Source of the DNA: JANMEX01 sp043776635 | Lineage (GTDB): Bacteria > Pseudomonadota > Alphaproteobacteria > Rhizobiales > Rhizobiaceae | Assembly: GCA_043776635.1 (NCBI GenBank) | Contig: JAYVRA010000010.1 | Coordinates: 1-38,096, forward strand | Reading direction: 5' to 3' | DNA length: 38,096 nucleotides | Part shown: positions 1 to 8,299 of the stretch, one piece after another | Layout: every line of letters starts with the position of its first letter | Numbering within the stretch: position 1 is the stretch's first letter | Position numbers and translations under genes: made by a program | The notes under the pieces: generated by a model | Database searches by the model: none | Seen by the model: only the letters and a program-made list of their open reading frames with translations | What the model was told of the DNA's origin: nothing

Positions 1-2
1 CA

Positions 3-428
3 GTTGAAGCGCCAAAGTCCTCAGCGTCGCCGCAGCTTGATATTTTGGTGGCTGAAGACAATGCGGTAAATCAAATCGTCTTCACGCAGATATTAGAGAG
101 CACGCCTTTCTCATTCGAAATTGTGGACAATGGCCGCAAGGCGCTGGAAGCGATGAAGATTAGGCGCCCGACCATTATCGTCATGGATGTATCCATGCCG
201 GAAATGAACGGCTTGGAGGCGACCCATGAAATCCGCGACTTCGAGGCCGAAAACAATTTGCCGCGCACGCCAATCATCGGCGTTACCGCTCATGCTCTAA
301 AAGGTGACAAAGATCGCTGCCTGGCGGCTGGCATGGATGATTATCTGTCCAAGCCAATCAGCCCCGATATGTTGGCGGCCAAAGTGGAGGCGCATATCAC
401 CACGCAGCGTAACACAAAACGCGCCTGA
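3..428 (+). CDS. Hybrid sensor histidine kinase, C-terminal receiver domain (5' truncated by window edge)
   Basis: The reading frame is open from base 3, the first complete codon, so this is the tail of a longer gene. About 125 residues form a CheY-like receiver domain. An acidic pocket (AEDN) follows beta-1, the phospho-accepting Asp lies in VMDVSMPEMNG (codon 186-188), the conserved Thr/Ala region is VTAHA, and the Lys is in LSKPI (codon 351-353). The run VEAPKSSASPQLD before the domain looks like a linker. A TTG at 45 could start a stand-alone receiver, but it lies inside beta-strand 1, so a truncated hybrid kinase is far likelier. By family, the domain would take phosphate from an upstream kinase core and pass it to an Hpt protein. 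A strong terminator follows directly. Confidence 0.88.
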   Translation, partial: VEAPKSSASPQLDILVAEDNAVNQIVFTQILESTPFSFEIVDNGRKALEAMKIRRPTIIVMDVSMPEMNGLEATHEIRDFEAENNLPRTPIIGVTAHALKGDKDRCLAAGMDDYLSKPISPDMLAAKVEAHITTQRNTKRA

Positions 429-467
429 ATCGATTAAGGTGCAAAAAGCCGGATTGTTCTTCAAGGA

Positions 468-497
468 GTGAGGCATTAAATGTGCCTCACCCTTTTT
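468..497 (+). terminator. Rho-independent terminator after the hybrid kinase
   Basis: A perfect 8-bp stem, GTGAGGCA (468-475) with TGCCTCAC (483-490), encloses a 7-nt loop and is followed by CC and five T. It separates the kinase gene from the fumarase gene, whose ribosome binding site begins 12 bases later. Confidence 0.85.
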
Positions 498-519
498 GCA
501 TTTATGTCGGAGTCGCCCC

Positions 520-2133
520 ATGGCCTCAATCAATGATCTTTTTCAGCTCGGCGAGGATGAAACCGAATATCGAAAGCTGACTGCGGACTATGTGAAGATA
601 GAGCAATTCCGTGGCAAGGATGTGCTGGTGGTCGAGCCCGAAGCCCTGCGCCTGCTTTCAGAAACCGCCTTTGGCGACATCAACCATCTGTTGCGCCCCG
701 GTCACTTGAAGCAATTGGCGCTGATTTTAGAAGACCCCGAAGCTACCGAAAATGACCGCTTCGTGGCGTGGGATTTGTTAAAAAACGCTAATATCGCCGC
801 TGGCGGCATTCTGCCCATGTGTCAGGATACCGGCACCGCGATTATCATGGGCAAAAAGGGCCGCCGTGTCTGGACAGAGGGCGAAGATCAAGACCCGCTC
901 GGCCAAGGTGTGCTGGACAGCTATAACCGCCGCAATCTGCGCTACTCGCAGCTCGCGCCGCTTTCCATGTTTGAAGAAAAAAACACCAAAAACAATCTGC
1001 CAGCCCAAATCGAAATTTATGAGGAAGGCGAGGACGCTTACAAGTTCTTGTTTATCGCCAAGGGTGGCGGCTCGGCTAATAAAACGTTCCTTTATCAAGG
1101 CACACCGTCGCTGCTTTCCCACGACCGCATGATTGCCTTCCTCAAGGAAAAAATCCTAACCCTCGGCACGTCCGCTTGCCCGCCCTATCACTTGGTAATC
1201 GTCATCGGCGGTACGTCGGCAGAGCAAAACTTGAAGACGGTCAAGCTCGCCTCCACCCGCTATCTGGATAGTATCCCGACCCTGGGCGACGAGTTCGGCC
1301 ATGCGTTCCGAGATTTGGCGATGGAAGAGGAAATCCACAAACTCACACAATCGCTCGGCGTCGGGGCGCAGTTTGGAGGCAAATATTTCTGCCATGATGT
1401 GCGCGTCATCCGCCTGCCCCGCCATGGCGCCTCGCTGCCGATTGGCATTGGCGTTTCCTGTTCAGCAGACCGTCAGGCGCTTGGTAAGATCAACAAAGAC
1501 GGGGTGTTTATCGAGCAGTTGGAGCATAATCCGGCCCGCTTCATGCCGGATGTGGACGAAGCCAAAATGTCCGGCCATGTCGTTGAGATCAATCTTAACC
1601 GGCCATTGAAAGACGTGCTGGCGGAGCTTTCCAAGTATCCGGTGAAAACCCGATTGTCGCTCACTGGTACGATCATCGTTGCCCGCGATTCCGCCCATTT
1701 GAAAATCCGTGAGCGCCTCGAAGCCGGTGGCACTATGCCGCAATATTTGAAGGACCACCCGGTCTATTATGCAGGACCCGCCAAGACGCCCAAAGGCTAT
1801 GCGTCCGGCTCTTTCGGACCCACCACGGCAGGGCGCATGGATAGTTACGTTGACCAGTTCCAGTCCTTCGGCGGCTCAATGATAATGCTCGCCAAAGGCA
1901 ACCGCTCGGCTGCCGTGCGCGAAGCCTGCAAAGCCCATGGCGGTTTCTATTTAGGCTCCATAGGCGGCCCCGCCGCCCGCCTCGCCCAAGACTGCATCCG
2001 GCACGTCGAAGTGCTTGAATATCCGGAGCTCGGCATGGAAGCAGTGTGGAAAATCGAAGTGGAGAATTTCCCCGCGTTCATTGTGATTGATGACAAGGGC
2101 AATGACTTTTTCAAGGAATTGAACCTGGGGTAA
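520..2133 (+). CDS. Fumarate hydratase, class I ([4Fe-4S])
   Basis: Catalyses the reversible hydration of fumarate to (S)-malate in the TCA cycle, in the cytoplasm. The protein is 537 residues, the usual size of single-chain class I fumarases (FumA/FumB type). The three cluster cysteines expected from E. coli FumA C105, C224 and C318 are at C101 (MCQDTG), C220 (SACPPYH) and C314 (GVSCSADR). Other family motifs are IGGTSAEQN, IRLPRHGAS and LGSIGGPAA near the C-terminus. I start at ATG 520 (MASINDLF) because GGAG at 509-512 is well spaced from it; an in-frame upstream ATG at 496 lies in the T-tract of the preceding terminator. The gene appears monocistronic. Class I enzymes are oxygen-sensitive; no class II gene is visible in this window. 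Confidence 0.96.
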   Translation: MASINDLFQLGEDETEYRKLTADYVKIEQFRGKDVLVVEPEALRLLSETAFGDINHLLRPGHLKQLALILEDPEATENDRFVAWDLLKNANIAAGGILPMCQDTGTAIIMGKKGRRVWTEGEDQDPLGQGVLDSYNRRNLRYSQLAPLSMFEEKNTKNNLPAQIEIYEEGEDAYKFLFIAKGGGSANKTFLYQGTPSLLSHDRMIAFLKEKILTLGTSACPPYHLVIVIGGTSAEQNLKTVKLASTRYLDSIPTLGDEFGHAFRDLAMEEEIHKLTQSLGVGAQFGGKYFCHDVRVIRLPRHGASLPIGIGVSCSADRQALGKINKDGVFIEQLEHNPARFMPDVDEAKMSGHVVEINLNRPLKDVLAELSKYPVKTRLSLTGTIIVARDSAHLKIRERLEAGGTMPQYLKDHPVYYAGPAKTPKGYASGSFGPTTAGRMDSYVDQFQSFGGSMIMLAKGNRSAAVREACKAHGGFYLGSIGGPAARLAQDCIRHVEVLEYPELGMEAVWKIEVENFPAFIVIDDKGNDFFKELNLG

Positions 2134-2216
2134 GGCGATTTTGAACGCCCTACAGCCGCTAAAATGCAATCCAGTTTCTTCAGCCCGTCTTAGCTCCTCA
2201 ATGTTACTGATAAGCA

Positions 2217-2993
2217 ATGAGGGTTCTGCTGTCTATTTGGAAAATTTTGTACGTCCTTACTTTCCGGCAGGTTGCGTTCCTGACCGGACTGACAACCGTT
2301 TTCACAACACTCGTGCCAACAGCCGTCATTCACCTCGCCCTTGGGCCGGTTCGACATCAAGTTCCTGAGCTCTATCGCATCATAATGCTGATTACATTTT
2401 TTATCCCCTTTCTTATCACGGGGCCAATCGCTTTCTTCCTGTTAAACATGATCCGCGTGATAAATCTATCGATCCAAAAAATCGACGACCATGTCAAATT
2501 TGATCCGCTCACAGGCGCACTGACACGGGCTTATTTTCTCAATTCAATTGAGCGTTCATCGTCCAAACATGGCGCTTTCCTGATGATCGACGCGGATCAT
2601 TTTAAGGCGGTAAATGATACACACGGCCATGCGGCAGGCGACGAGGTGCTGAAAGAGATCAGTGCCTCAATAAAATCAACAACAGGCACACGCGGCGTAT
2701 TAGGCCGTCTCGGCGGCGAGGAATTTGGCGTGCATCTTCCAAACATGCCACAAGACGAGGCGCTGTTTCTTGCATGGGAGATTTGCGAAAACATGCGTAA
2801 CCGCTCCATCAACGCGGGCGGCAAATCTTTGCGCATTACGCTGAGCATTGGCATGGCAATTCAAAACAAAAGTTCCAGCTTTGAGAGCATCATGCGTGAA
2901 GCAGACACGCTGCTGTACGAGGCTAAGCGCGAGGGGCGCGACCGCGTCGTGTCAAAAACGCAGCGACCCCAACCGTTGGCGCTGGCAAGCTGA
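2217..2993 (+). CDS. Membrane-bound diguanylate cyclase (GGDEF domain)
   Basis: Predicted to make cyclic di-GMP from two GTP. The protein is 258 residues with two hydrophobic segments in the first ~80 residues (around 10-40 and 55-80), then a GGDEF domain from about residue 95 (FDPLTGALTRAYF). The active-site loop is RLGGEEFGV, an allowed GGEEF variant. The metal-binding region LMIDADHFKAVND and the C-terminal YEAKREGRDRV are intact. The inhibitory RxxD site normally found just before the signature is missing: the run is TRGVLGRLGGEEF. There is no recognisable sensory domain beyond the two membrane helices, and no EAL domain. The SD sequence before ATG 2217 is weak, so the start is less certain than the domain call. 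Confidence 0.9.
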   Translation: MRVLLSIWKILYVLTFRQVAFLTGLTTVFTTLVPTAVIHLALGPVRHQVPELYRIIMLITFFIPFLITGPIAFFLLNMIRVINLSIQKIDDHVKFDPLTGALTRAYFLNSIERSSSKHGAFLMIDADHFKAVNDTHGHAAGDEVLKEISASIKSTTGTRGVLGRLGGEEFGVHLPNMPQDEALFLAWEICENMRNRSINAGGKSLRITLSIGMAIQNKSSSFESIMREADTLLYEAKREGRDRVVSKTQRPQPLALAS

Positions 2994-3087
2994 CTGTAGT
3001 GCCGACCCGAAGTCACATATATTTTTGTTGACGCCTCGTCCCGAGTCACTCCACGTTAGGGTTTTTGAAAATCCAAGAGGCCATCCC

Positions 3088-3678
3088 GTGAAAGTACGTC
3101 TCGCCGCATTTTCCCTCGCATTTCTCACCGCCCTGCCCGCTAACGCTGAAACCGCATTGCAAAAGTTTTTCCTCGCAGGAAAACCACGCGTTCAGCAGGG
3201 CCATTACCGCTCGAATAAATCTCCCATCGCGAAGCAAACTGTTTCATTTGATCCGTCAATCCCTGCTGGCACAATCGTCATCGAAACATCTGAACGCCGC
3301 CTTTACTATACGCTGGGCGGCGGAAAAGCGATCAAATACGCTGTTGGCGTTGGCCGCGAGGGCTTTGAATGGGCAGGCACAGACCGCATTTCCCGCAAAG
3401 CCGAATGGCCGGGCTGGACCCCGCCAGCTGTCATGCGCGCCCGCGTAAAGGCAGAAACCGGACGTATACTTCCCGCCTATCAACCTGGCGGACCCGACAA
3501 CCCGCTCGGCGCACGCGCCATGTATATTGGCGGGCGCATATTCCGCATTCATGGGACCAATCAGCCGTGGACTATTGGCCAGGCCATGTCATCTGGCTGT
3601 ATCCGTATGGCCAATGATGATGTGACTGATCTATACAATCAGGCCAGCGTCGGCACGAAAGTCATCGTGCGGCGGTAG
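3088..3678 (+). CDS. Periplasmic L,D-transpeptidase (YkuD family)
   Basis: Likely forms 3-3 cross-links in peptidoglycan, or attaches proteins to it, in the periplasm. From GTG 3088 the product is 196 residues. A Sec signal peptide ends at about residue 20 (LPANA), and the YkuD domain starts near residue 50 (TIVIETSERRLYY). The catalytic signature is complete: H155 in HGTNQP, then SSGCIRM with nucleophile C171 and R173. The GTG start is chosen because AAGAGG (3075-3080) precedes it and the signal peptide begins there; the same frame is open further upstream, but that part overlaps the cyclase gene. Rhizobial genomes usually carry many paralogues, so no gene symbol is given. Confidence 0.92.
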   Translation: MKVRLAAFSLAFLTALPANAETALQKFFLAGKPRVQQGHYRSNKSPIAKQTVSFDPSIPAGTIVIETSERRLYYTLGGGKAIKYAVGVGREGFEWAGTDRISRKAEWPGWTPPAVMRARVKAETGRILPAYQPGGPDNPLGARAMYIGGRIFRIHGTNQPWTIGQAMSSGCIRMANDDVTDLYNQASVGTKVIVRR

Positions 3679-3699
3679 CTCACCAAAGGTAGGCCAGCC

Positions 3700-4662
3700 A
3701 TGACAAACGCCTTTAACCAACCAACCTCCGGTCTTGTCACCCCGCGCTTTGGCGGGCTGGCGACATTCATGCGCCTTCCGCATGTGCCGCTGGATGAGGC
3801 GACAAATCTCGACATCGGCATCATCGGCATTCCATGGGATGGCGGCACGACCAACCGTCCCGGCCCGCGCCACGCCCCGCGCCAAATGCGCGATATGTCC
3901 GCCATGGTGCGCCGGATGCACCAGACATCGCATGTCGTGCCCTATGATTTGGCCAACATCGCGGATCTTGGCGATTGCCCCGTCAACCCCGCAGACGTGA
4001 ACGACGCACTGGAGCGCATTGGCGGATTTCTGAAATCCGTCGTCGGCAAAGGCATCCGCCCGCTATCGGCTGGTGGCGACCATCTTTCCTCACTTCCTGC
4101 GCTTCGTGCTGTGGGCGAGAAAAAACCTGTCGGCATGATCCATTTTGATGCCCACACAGACCTTTACGACAGCTATTTCGGCGGCTTCAAATATACCCAT
4201 GGCACACCCTTCCGCAGAGCGATCGAAGAGGGCGTACTGGACCCGAAACGCACCGTACAAATCGGCTTACGCGGCTCGATGTATGACCTCGATGATTTCG
4301 ACTACGGCGCTAAAATGGGCGTGCGGCAAATCCGCATCGAGGAAGCCATCGAAATGGGTCCGAAAGCAGTAATGAACGAAGCCCGCTCGATCGCAGGCGA
4401 TGCTGAGATCTATGTCAGTTTCGATATTGACATGCTGGACCCGGTTTATGCCCCCGGCACCGGAACCCCCGAAATCGGCGGCTTCACCACGCTACAGGCC
4501 CAAGCTATGCTGCGCGAACTACGCGGCTTGAACATCGTCGGCGCGGACGTGGTAGAAGTCTCCCCGCCCTTCGACCCCTCCGGCATGACCGCTTATGCCG
4601 GCGTGGTGATGATGTTTGAAATCATGTGCTCAATGGCCGAAGATGTGGCACGAAGAAGGTAG
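3700..4662 (+). CDS. Ureohydrolase: agmatinase or guanidinobutyrase-type
   Basis: A 320-residue arginase-fold enzyme that removes urea from a guanidino compound using two Mn(II). All metal ligands are visible: H128 in GGDH, D150/H152/D154 in FDAHTD, and D242/D244 in SFDIDMLDP, followed by the family signature APGTGTPEIGG. The sequence belongs with the agmatinase branch rather than true arginases. The substrate cannot be fixed from sequence: agmatine, 4-guanidinobutyrate and 3-guanidinopropionate enzymes share these motifs. The residue after the GGDH histidine is Leu rather than the common Ser. AAGGTAGG ends about 6 bases before the ATG. It sits 21 bp after the transpeptidase stop and could be co-transcribed with it. 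Confidence 0.9.
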   Translation: MTNAFNQPTSGLVTPRFGGLATFMRLPHVPLDEATNLDIGIIGIPWDGGTTNRPGPRHAPRQMRDMSAMVRRMHQTSHVVPYDLANIADLGDCPVNPADVNDALERIGGFLKSVVGKGIRPLSAGGDHLSSLPALRAVGEKKPVGMIHFDAHTDLYDSYFGGFKYTHGTPFRRAIEEGVLDPKRTVQIGLRGSMYDLDDFDYGAKMGVRQIRIEEAIEMGPKAVMNEARSIAGDAEIYVSFDIDMLDPVYAPGTGTPEIGGFTTLQAQAMLRELRGLNIVGADVVEVSPPFDPSGMTAYAGVVMMFEIMCSMAEDVARRR

Positions 4663-4721
4663 CTTATTGAAATGAGCGCTACCTTATGTTGTATAAATAT
4701 GTAACTTTTAAAAGTAGCCCC

Positions 4722-4964
4722 ATGTCAACAGTTAAACTCCGCAAAGTCGGCGGTTCGACCATGCTAACCATTGCGCCCGCCATCTTGGCGGCACTGCCAT
4801 TTTCATCGAACAGTTCGCTGAAACTGACAGTGAGCAATGGTGAGCTTACTGTTCGCGACGCGCGTCCACGCTATAAGTTGGATGATTTGCTTGAAGGGTT
4901 TGTTCCGGATTTAGAAGCTGACAAAGAGTGGCTGGATATGCCATCCATTGACGCTGAGTTGTAA
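4722..4964 (+). CDS. MazE/AbrB-type antitoxin
   Basis: An 80-residue protein with an N-terminal SpoVT/AbrB swapped-hairpin DNA-binding domain (VKLRKVGGSTMLTIAPAIL) and an acidic C-terminal tail (DLEADKEWLDMPSIDAEL) of the kind that wraps around a MazF toxin. By family it binds its own promoter and neutralises the toxin encoded 3 bp downstream. I start at ATG 4722 because the AbrB domain begins there; an in-frame upstream ATG at 4686 would add 12 residues without homology. The two genes form a bicistronic type II toxin-antitoxin unit. Confidence 0.85.
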   Translation: MSTVKLRKVGGSTMLTIAPAILAALPFSSNSSLKLTVSNGELTVRDARPRYKLDDLLEGFVPDLEADKEWLDMPSIDAEL

Positions 4965-4967
4965 ATC

Positions 4968-5300
4968 TTGGAGCGCGGCGAAATTTGGCATACTGAGCTT
5001 GATCCGGTTGCGGGACTCGAGCAAAGGGGAAAGCGCTTTGTGTTTATTGTCTCGCCCCGGAAATTTAACCAGGTAACTCAAGTTCCTATCGTTGTTCCAA
5101 TAACAGCAGGCGGAGATTTTGAACGCAACAATGGCTTCGCAGTCTCACTTTCAGGTGCAGGTACAACGACTATCGGCGTCATTCGTTGCGATCAACCACG
5201 GGCAATCGACATCAAATCACGCAACGGAAAAAAGGTTGAAATCGCGCCGGATTATATTACCCAAGAAGTTCTGGCGCGTTTAGAGACGATATTTGAATAG
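4968..5300 (+). CDS. MazF/PemK-family mRNA endoribonuclease toxin
   Basis: A 110-residue member of the MazF/CcdB fold. It opens with the typical RGEIWHTELDPVAG, where the RGEIW loop is conserved in active MazF toxins, and continues with QRGKRFVFIVSP, a central VPIVVPIT strand, and GVIRCDQPRAID, which carries the usual Arg and Asp-Gln-Pro-Arg element. The start appears to be TTG 4968, 3 bp after the antitoxin stop, as no ATG or GTG lies upstream in frame. Translation is probably coupled to the antitoxin. Nothing suggests decay. It is convergent with the hydrolase gene, with only 2 bp between stops and no obvious terminator. Confidence 0.88.
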   Translation: MERGEIWHTELDPVAGLEQRGKRFVFIVSPRKFNQVTQVPIVVPITAGGDFERNNGFAVSLSGAGTTTIGVIRCDQPRAIDIKSRNGKKVEIAPDYITQEVLARLETIFE

Positions 5301-5302
5301 CC

Positions 5303-6205
5303 TCAAGCCGCCTTCGCCAGTCCTTGCGACTTTGCAAATGTCTTTAGCGCGGTGAATACTTTTTCGTCTGCAATAATCCGGCGATGCCCCAATCCATCGA
5401 ACGCAATGTGTTTTACATGGTTGCCGGATTGCGCCATTTCCAGCGCGCCTGAGTATGACACTTCACGGTCATCCGGCGCGTGCAACACCAGCACTTCGCC
5501 ATCAAATTGCTTAATCTGTCCGGACATAACAAACGTGGCAAGCGGACGCCCAGCGACATCTTTGATGCGTTCTTCCATCGCAGTCTGCGCGGCATTTCGC
5601 AGCCCGAAATGACGCCCCACACCGGCAAACAGTTCCGGCATTGAGTTGGGCGAGGCAATCACCGCAACACGGCCAAACGGCACTGGCGCAAAGCCCTTGA
5701 TGCCGCCCACGGCTGCATTCACCGCCACCGCCCCGCCGAATGAATGGCCGATAACCAGATCAAACGGTCCGAGCCATTGCGAGACCTGCGTAAGCGCCTC
5801 GACGCCTGATTTGATATTCAGTTTGCGACCCGTTGATTGTCCATGACCGGGCAAATCCAGCCCCACAACGTCAAACCCCTCGGTAACCAAGCTGGTAATC
5901 ATGGAGGCCATAAAATCCGTGCGGGAGCGCCAGCCATGGATGACCAGAACCTTGCCACGGGACGCACCGCTTGCCTTGAACTGATGCGCCGTGACACAGC
6001 TTGACGATAGCTTCAAACGGTGCTTGCGCGCCTGCGCCATCAGCGGCGCGGCGCGGTCAATTGCCGCTTTTTCCTTGGCATTTGGCTTGGCGGGATCATC
6101 CGTACGGCAAAATAATTCAAACGCAAGACGCCCGGCAGTCTTGGGAAACACACGCCCGCCTTGACCCAGCACAAACCGTATGACTTGTTGTTTCACATCG
6201 ACCAT
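5303..6205 (-). CDS. Alpha/beta hydrolase (serine esterase/lipase-like)
   Basis: A 300-residue alpha/beta-fold hydrolase. The nucleophile elbow is GHSFGGA with Ser155; the oxyanion-hole region is VIHGWRSRTDF; the acid is in HAPDDREVS (D245/D246); and the catalytic His is H274 in FDGLGHRR. There is no signal peptide, so it is probably cytoplasmic. The substrate is unknown. I start at ATG 6205 (MVDVKQQ) rather than the in-frame ATG at 6238, because the longer form would be translated through the MarR operator region. It is divergent from a MarR regulator, and two MarR-like palindromes lie between them, so control by that regulator is likely. Hydrolase/MarR pairs often respond to a phenolic or lipophilic compound; which one is not visible here. 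Confidence 0.85.
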   Translation of the reverse strand: MVDVKQQVIRFVLGQGGRVFPKTAGRLAFELFCRTDDPAKPNAKEKAAIDRAAPLMAQARKHRLKLSSSCVTAHQFKASGASRGKVLVIHGWRSRTDFMASMITSLVTEGFDVVGLDLPGHGQSTGRKLNIKSGVEALTQVSQWLGPFDLVIGHSFGGAVAVNAAVGGIKGFAPVPFGRVAVIASPNSMPELFAGVGRHFGLRNAAQTAMEERIKDVAGRPLATFVMSGQIKQFDGEVLVLHAPDDREVSYSGALEMAQSGNHVKHIAFDGLGHRRIIADEKVFTALKTFAKSQGLAKAA

Positions 6206-6222
6206 TATCAAATTCCAGATTG

Positions 6223-6256
6223 GTTCAATTATGAACATGATTGTTCAATCATGAAC
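6223..6256. promoter_or_regulatory. Twin MarR-type operator between hydrolase and marR
   Basis: Two near-identical 14-bp palindromes, GTTCA-atta-TGAAC (6223-6236) and GTTCA-atca-TGAAC (6243-6256), have centres 20 bp apart, about two helical turns, so two dimers could bind one DNA face. The second copy contains the ATG of marR itself (6251-6253). The position between divergent genes fits autoregulation and control of the hydrolase. Binding by this MarR protein is an inference. Confidence 0.7.
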
Positions 6257-6730
6257 AAAAAGCAAGAGCAAAGTGTGGCATCAAGCATTACACCTTGGGA
6301 CAATCCCCGTTTTCGCAATTGGGTGGCCGTTGGCCGCGCGGCGCAAGCCGTTGGCCGCGCCATAGGCGAGGCGCTGAAACCGCTTGATCTAAAAACCGGC
6401 CAACTCGACATTATGATGAACATTCATCGCCATCCGGGTGAAAGTCAGCAGGAATTGGCCGAAAGGCTCATCGTCGGACGCTCCAATATCACCATGCTGA
6501 TGCCGGAATTGATGAAGCGCGGTCTGGTCATCCGCGAGGGCGACAAGAAGGATAAGCGCATCCAGAGGCTCTCACTTACGCCAAACGGTACGGAACTATT
6601 GATGCAAGCGCTGGCGATCTATTCAGCGCTGATCGACAAAGCGATGGGGGCTGCGACGCTGGACCAATGCAATGCAGTCGAGGCGCATATGACGAAAATG
6701 GTGGAGATCCTTAAAGCTGAGCGGGATTAG
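6251..6730 (+). CDS. MarR-family transcriptional regulator
   Basis: A 159-residue winged-helix regulator. The recognition region is ESQQELAERLIVGRSNITMLMPELMKRGLV, followed by the wing EGDKKDKRIQRLSLTPNG with the family's conserved Asp-Lys-Arg element. N- and C-terminal helices would form the dimer interface. The start is uncertain: ATG 6251 is the best candidate, but it lies inside an operator half-site and has no Shine-Dalgarno sequence, so the message may be leaderless or start elsewhere. An in-frame upstream start (6161) would encode antisense of the hydrolase N-terminus and is unlikely. The 3' end overlaps the convergent DUF971 gene by 4 bp. Confidence 0.88.
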   Translation: MNKKQEQSVASSITPWDNPRFRNWVAVGRAAQAVGRAIGEALKPLDLKTGQLDIMMNIHRHPGESQQELAERLIVGRSNITMLMPELMKRGLVIREGDKKDKRIQRLSLTPNGTELLMQALAIYSALIDKAMGAATLDQCNAVEAHMTKMVEILKAERD

Positions 6731-7116
6731 TGCAACATGTTCCCGCGCACCATCCCTTGCGCCTTTAACTCGCCCAAATAGCCCTGCCAGCGGGCTTCGT
6801 GGCTCTCGCCAAGGTCCGCCAGATAGACCCATGTGAACAGGCCGCTATCATGCCCGTCATCAAATACGATACGCACAGCATAATTTCCCACCGGCAAAAG
6901 CTGGGCAATCGCAACATTGGCCTTGTTCGGCACAGTCACGCGCTGCTCCGGCGAGTGGCCCTGCACTTCGGCGGATGGCGACATCACGCGCAAAAATTCG
7001 GCGCTGAATGTATGTACTGCTCCAGTATCAAACGTCACAGTGAAGTGGCGCTTGTCTTTTGAAACGCGCAATTCTGTCGGCCACGTTTTTGTGCCTAACG
7101 GGGATTCTATCGCCAT
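6727..7116 (-). CDS. DUF971 / gamma-butyrobetaine-hydroxylase-like N-terminal domain protein
   Basis: A 129-residue single-domain protein of the DUF971 family (WPTELRVSKDKRHFTVTFDTG ... FDDGHDSGLFTWVYL). The same fold forms the N-terminal, metal-binding domain of eukaryotic gamma-butyrobetaine hydroxylase and is found fused to Mrp/ApbC-type iron-sulfur carriers. The stand-alone function is not established. The FDDGHDSGLFTW segment is the most conserved part. The start at 7116 has AGGTGAAGC in front. It is divergent from moaA, which encodes an Fe-S enzyme; the proximity could point to a cofactor-related role, but that is inference. Confidence 0.85.
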   Translation of the reverse strand: MAIESPLGTKTWPTELRVSKDKRHFTVTFDTGAVHTFSAEFLRVMSPSAEVQGHSPEQRVTVPNKANVAIAQLLPVGNYAVRIVFDDGHDSGLFTWVYLADLGESHEARWQGYLGELKAQGMVRGNMLH

Positions 7117-7232
7117 GCTTCACCTGCAAATCTCAATTTATCTTGTGCTTAAGTGCTATCGATGCATCGTTCAAGCACTGTTGACTTGACGAAGGCACTT
7201 TGAAGTCCGACATAAGGTACCAGGAGACTTTG

Positions 7233-8240
7233 ATGAGCCACCCGCCGCAGATAATTGACCCGTTTGGTCGCGCTATTTCTTATTTGCGCGTGTCAGTAAC
7301 GGACCGCTGCGACTTCCGCTGCAGTTATTGCATGGCTGAAGACATGGTTTTCCTGCCCAAGAAAGACCTGCTTACACTGGAAGAGCTTGACCGGCTTTGC
7401 TCCGCCTTCATCGAAAAAGGCGTTGAAAAACTACGCCTCACCGGCGGCGAGCCACTGGTGCGCAAAAACATCATGAGCCTGGTGAATTCACTATCGCGCC
7501 ACTTAAAATCCGGTGCGCTCAAAGAGCTGACGCTGACCACAAACGGCTCGCAATTAGCCAAGTACGCGCGGGAGTTAGCCGATGCCGGCGTGAAGCGCAT
7601 CAATGTTTCAATTGATACTTTAGACCCCGTAAAGTTCAAAGAAATCACACGTTGGGGCGATTTGCCCAAGGTGCTCGAAGGCGTGGATGCCGCGCAAAAG
7701 GCGGGCCTCAAAGTCAAGATCAACGCCGTGGCCTTGAAGAGTTTCAACGATCTCGAAATCCCAAGTCTGATGCGATGGGCGCATTCCCGTGACATGGATT
7801 TGACGCTGATTGAAACCATGCCGCTGGGCGAAATTGATGTGGACCGCACCGATCAATATCTCCCGCTTTCGCTGGTTCGTGCGAAACTTGCCCGCGAATT
7901 CACGCTGGAAGAAAGCACCCACAAAACAGGCGGTCCCGCCCGCTATTTGACTGTGAAAGAAACCGGCGGCAGGCTCGGCCTTATAACACCGCTGACGCAT
8001 AATTTCTGCGAAAGCTGTAATCGCGTGCGCCTCACCTGCACGGGGACGCTGTATATGTGTCTCGGCCAGGAAGATGCCGCCGATTTGCGCTCGCCGCTTC
8101 GCGCCTCCGAAGGCAATGAACTATTGTCCAACGCTATAGATGAAGCTATCAGCCGCAAGCCAAAGGGCCATGATTTCATCATCGACCGGACTCATAACAA
8201 GCCATCGGTATCGCGCCACATGAGCATGACAGGCGGATAA
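7233..8240 (+). CDS. moaA: GTP 3',8-cyclase MoaA (molybdenum cofactor biosynthesis)
   Basis: A radical SAM enzyme for the first step of molybdopterin synthesis, converting GTP to 3',8-cyclo-7,8-dihydro-GTP, which MoaC then processes. The protein is 335 residues. The SAM-binding [4Fe-4S] cluster is held by C26, C30 and C33 (CDFRCSYC); the second, substrate-binding cluster by C259, C262 and C276 in the CxxC-x13-C arrangement. The C-terminal Gly-Gly (SMTGG), needed for activity in this family, is present, as is LTGGEPLV. ATG 7233 is preceded by AGGAGA at 7223-7228; the in-frame TTG at 7200 has no such site. No other moa genes are near. Confidence 0.97.
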   Translation: MSHPPQIIDPFGRAISYLRVSVTDRCDFRCSYCMAEDMVFLPKKDLLTLEELDRLCSAFIEKGVEKLRLTGGEPLVRKNIMSLVNSLSRHLKSGALKELTLTTNGSQLAKYARELADAGVKRINVSIDTLDPVKFKEITRWGDLPKVLEGVDAAQKAGLKVKINAVALKSFNDLEIPSLMRWAHSRDMDLTLIETMPLGEIDVDRTDQYLPLSLVRAKLAREFTLEESTHKTGGPARYLTVKETGGRLGLITPLTHNFCESCNRVRLTCTGTLYMCLGQEDAADLRSPLRASEGNELLSNAIDEAISRKPKGHDFIIDRTHNKPSVSRHMSMTGG

Positions 8241-8270
8241 AAAAGGCTGGAACAAAATTCGGTTCCAGCC
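8238..8270 (-). terminator. Rho-independent terminator of the small exported-protein gene
   Basis: A 9-bp stem, GGCTGGAAC (8245-8253) with GTTCCAGCC (8262-8270), is followed on the minus strand by a run of T whose complement lies over the moaA stop codon. There is no T-run on the plus-strand side, so it acts mainly for the leftward gene at 8300-8548, although the hairpin may also protect the moaA transcript end. Confidence 0.75.
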
Positions 8271-8299
8271 ACAATATCATCAATGCGGAAAGATGTTAA

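Noticed and set aside
4686..4721. Longer start for the MazE-type antitoxin
   Set aside because: The twelve extra residues are not part of an AbrB domain and the DNA looks like a promoter.
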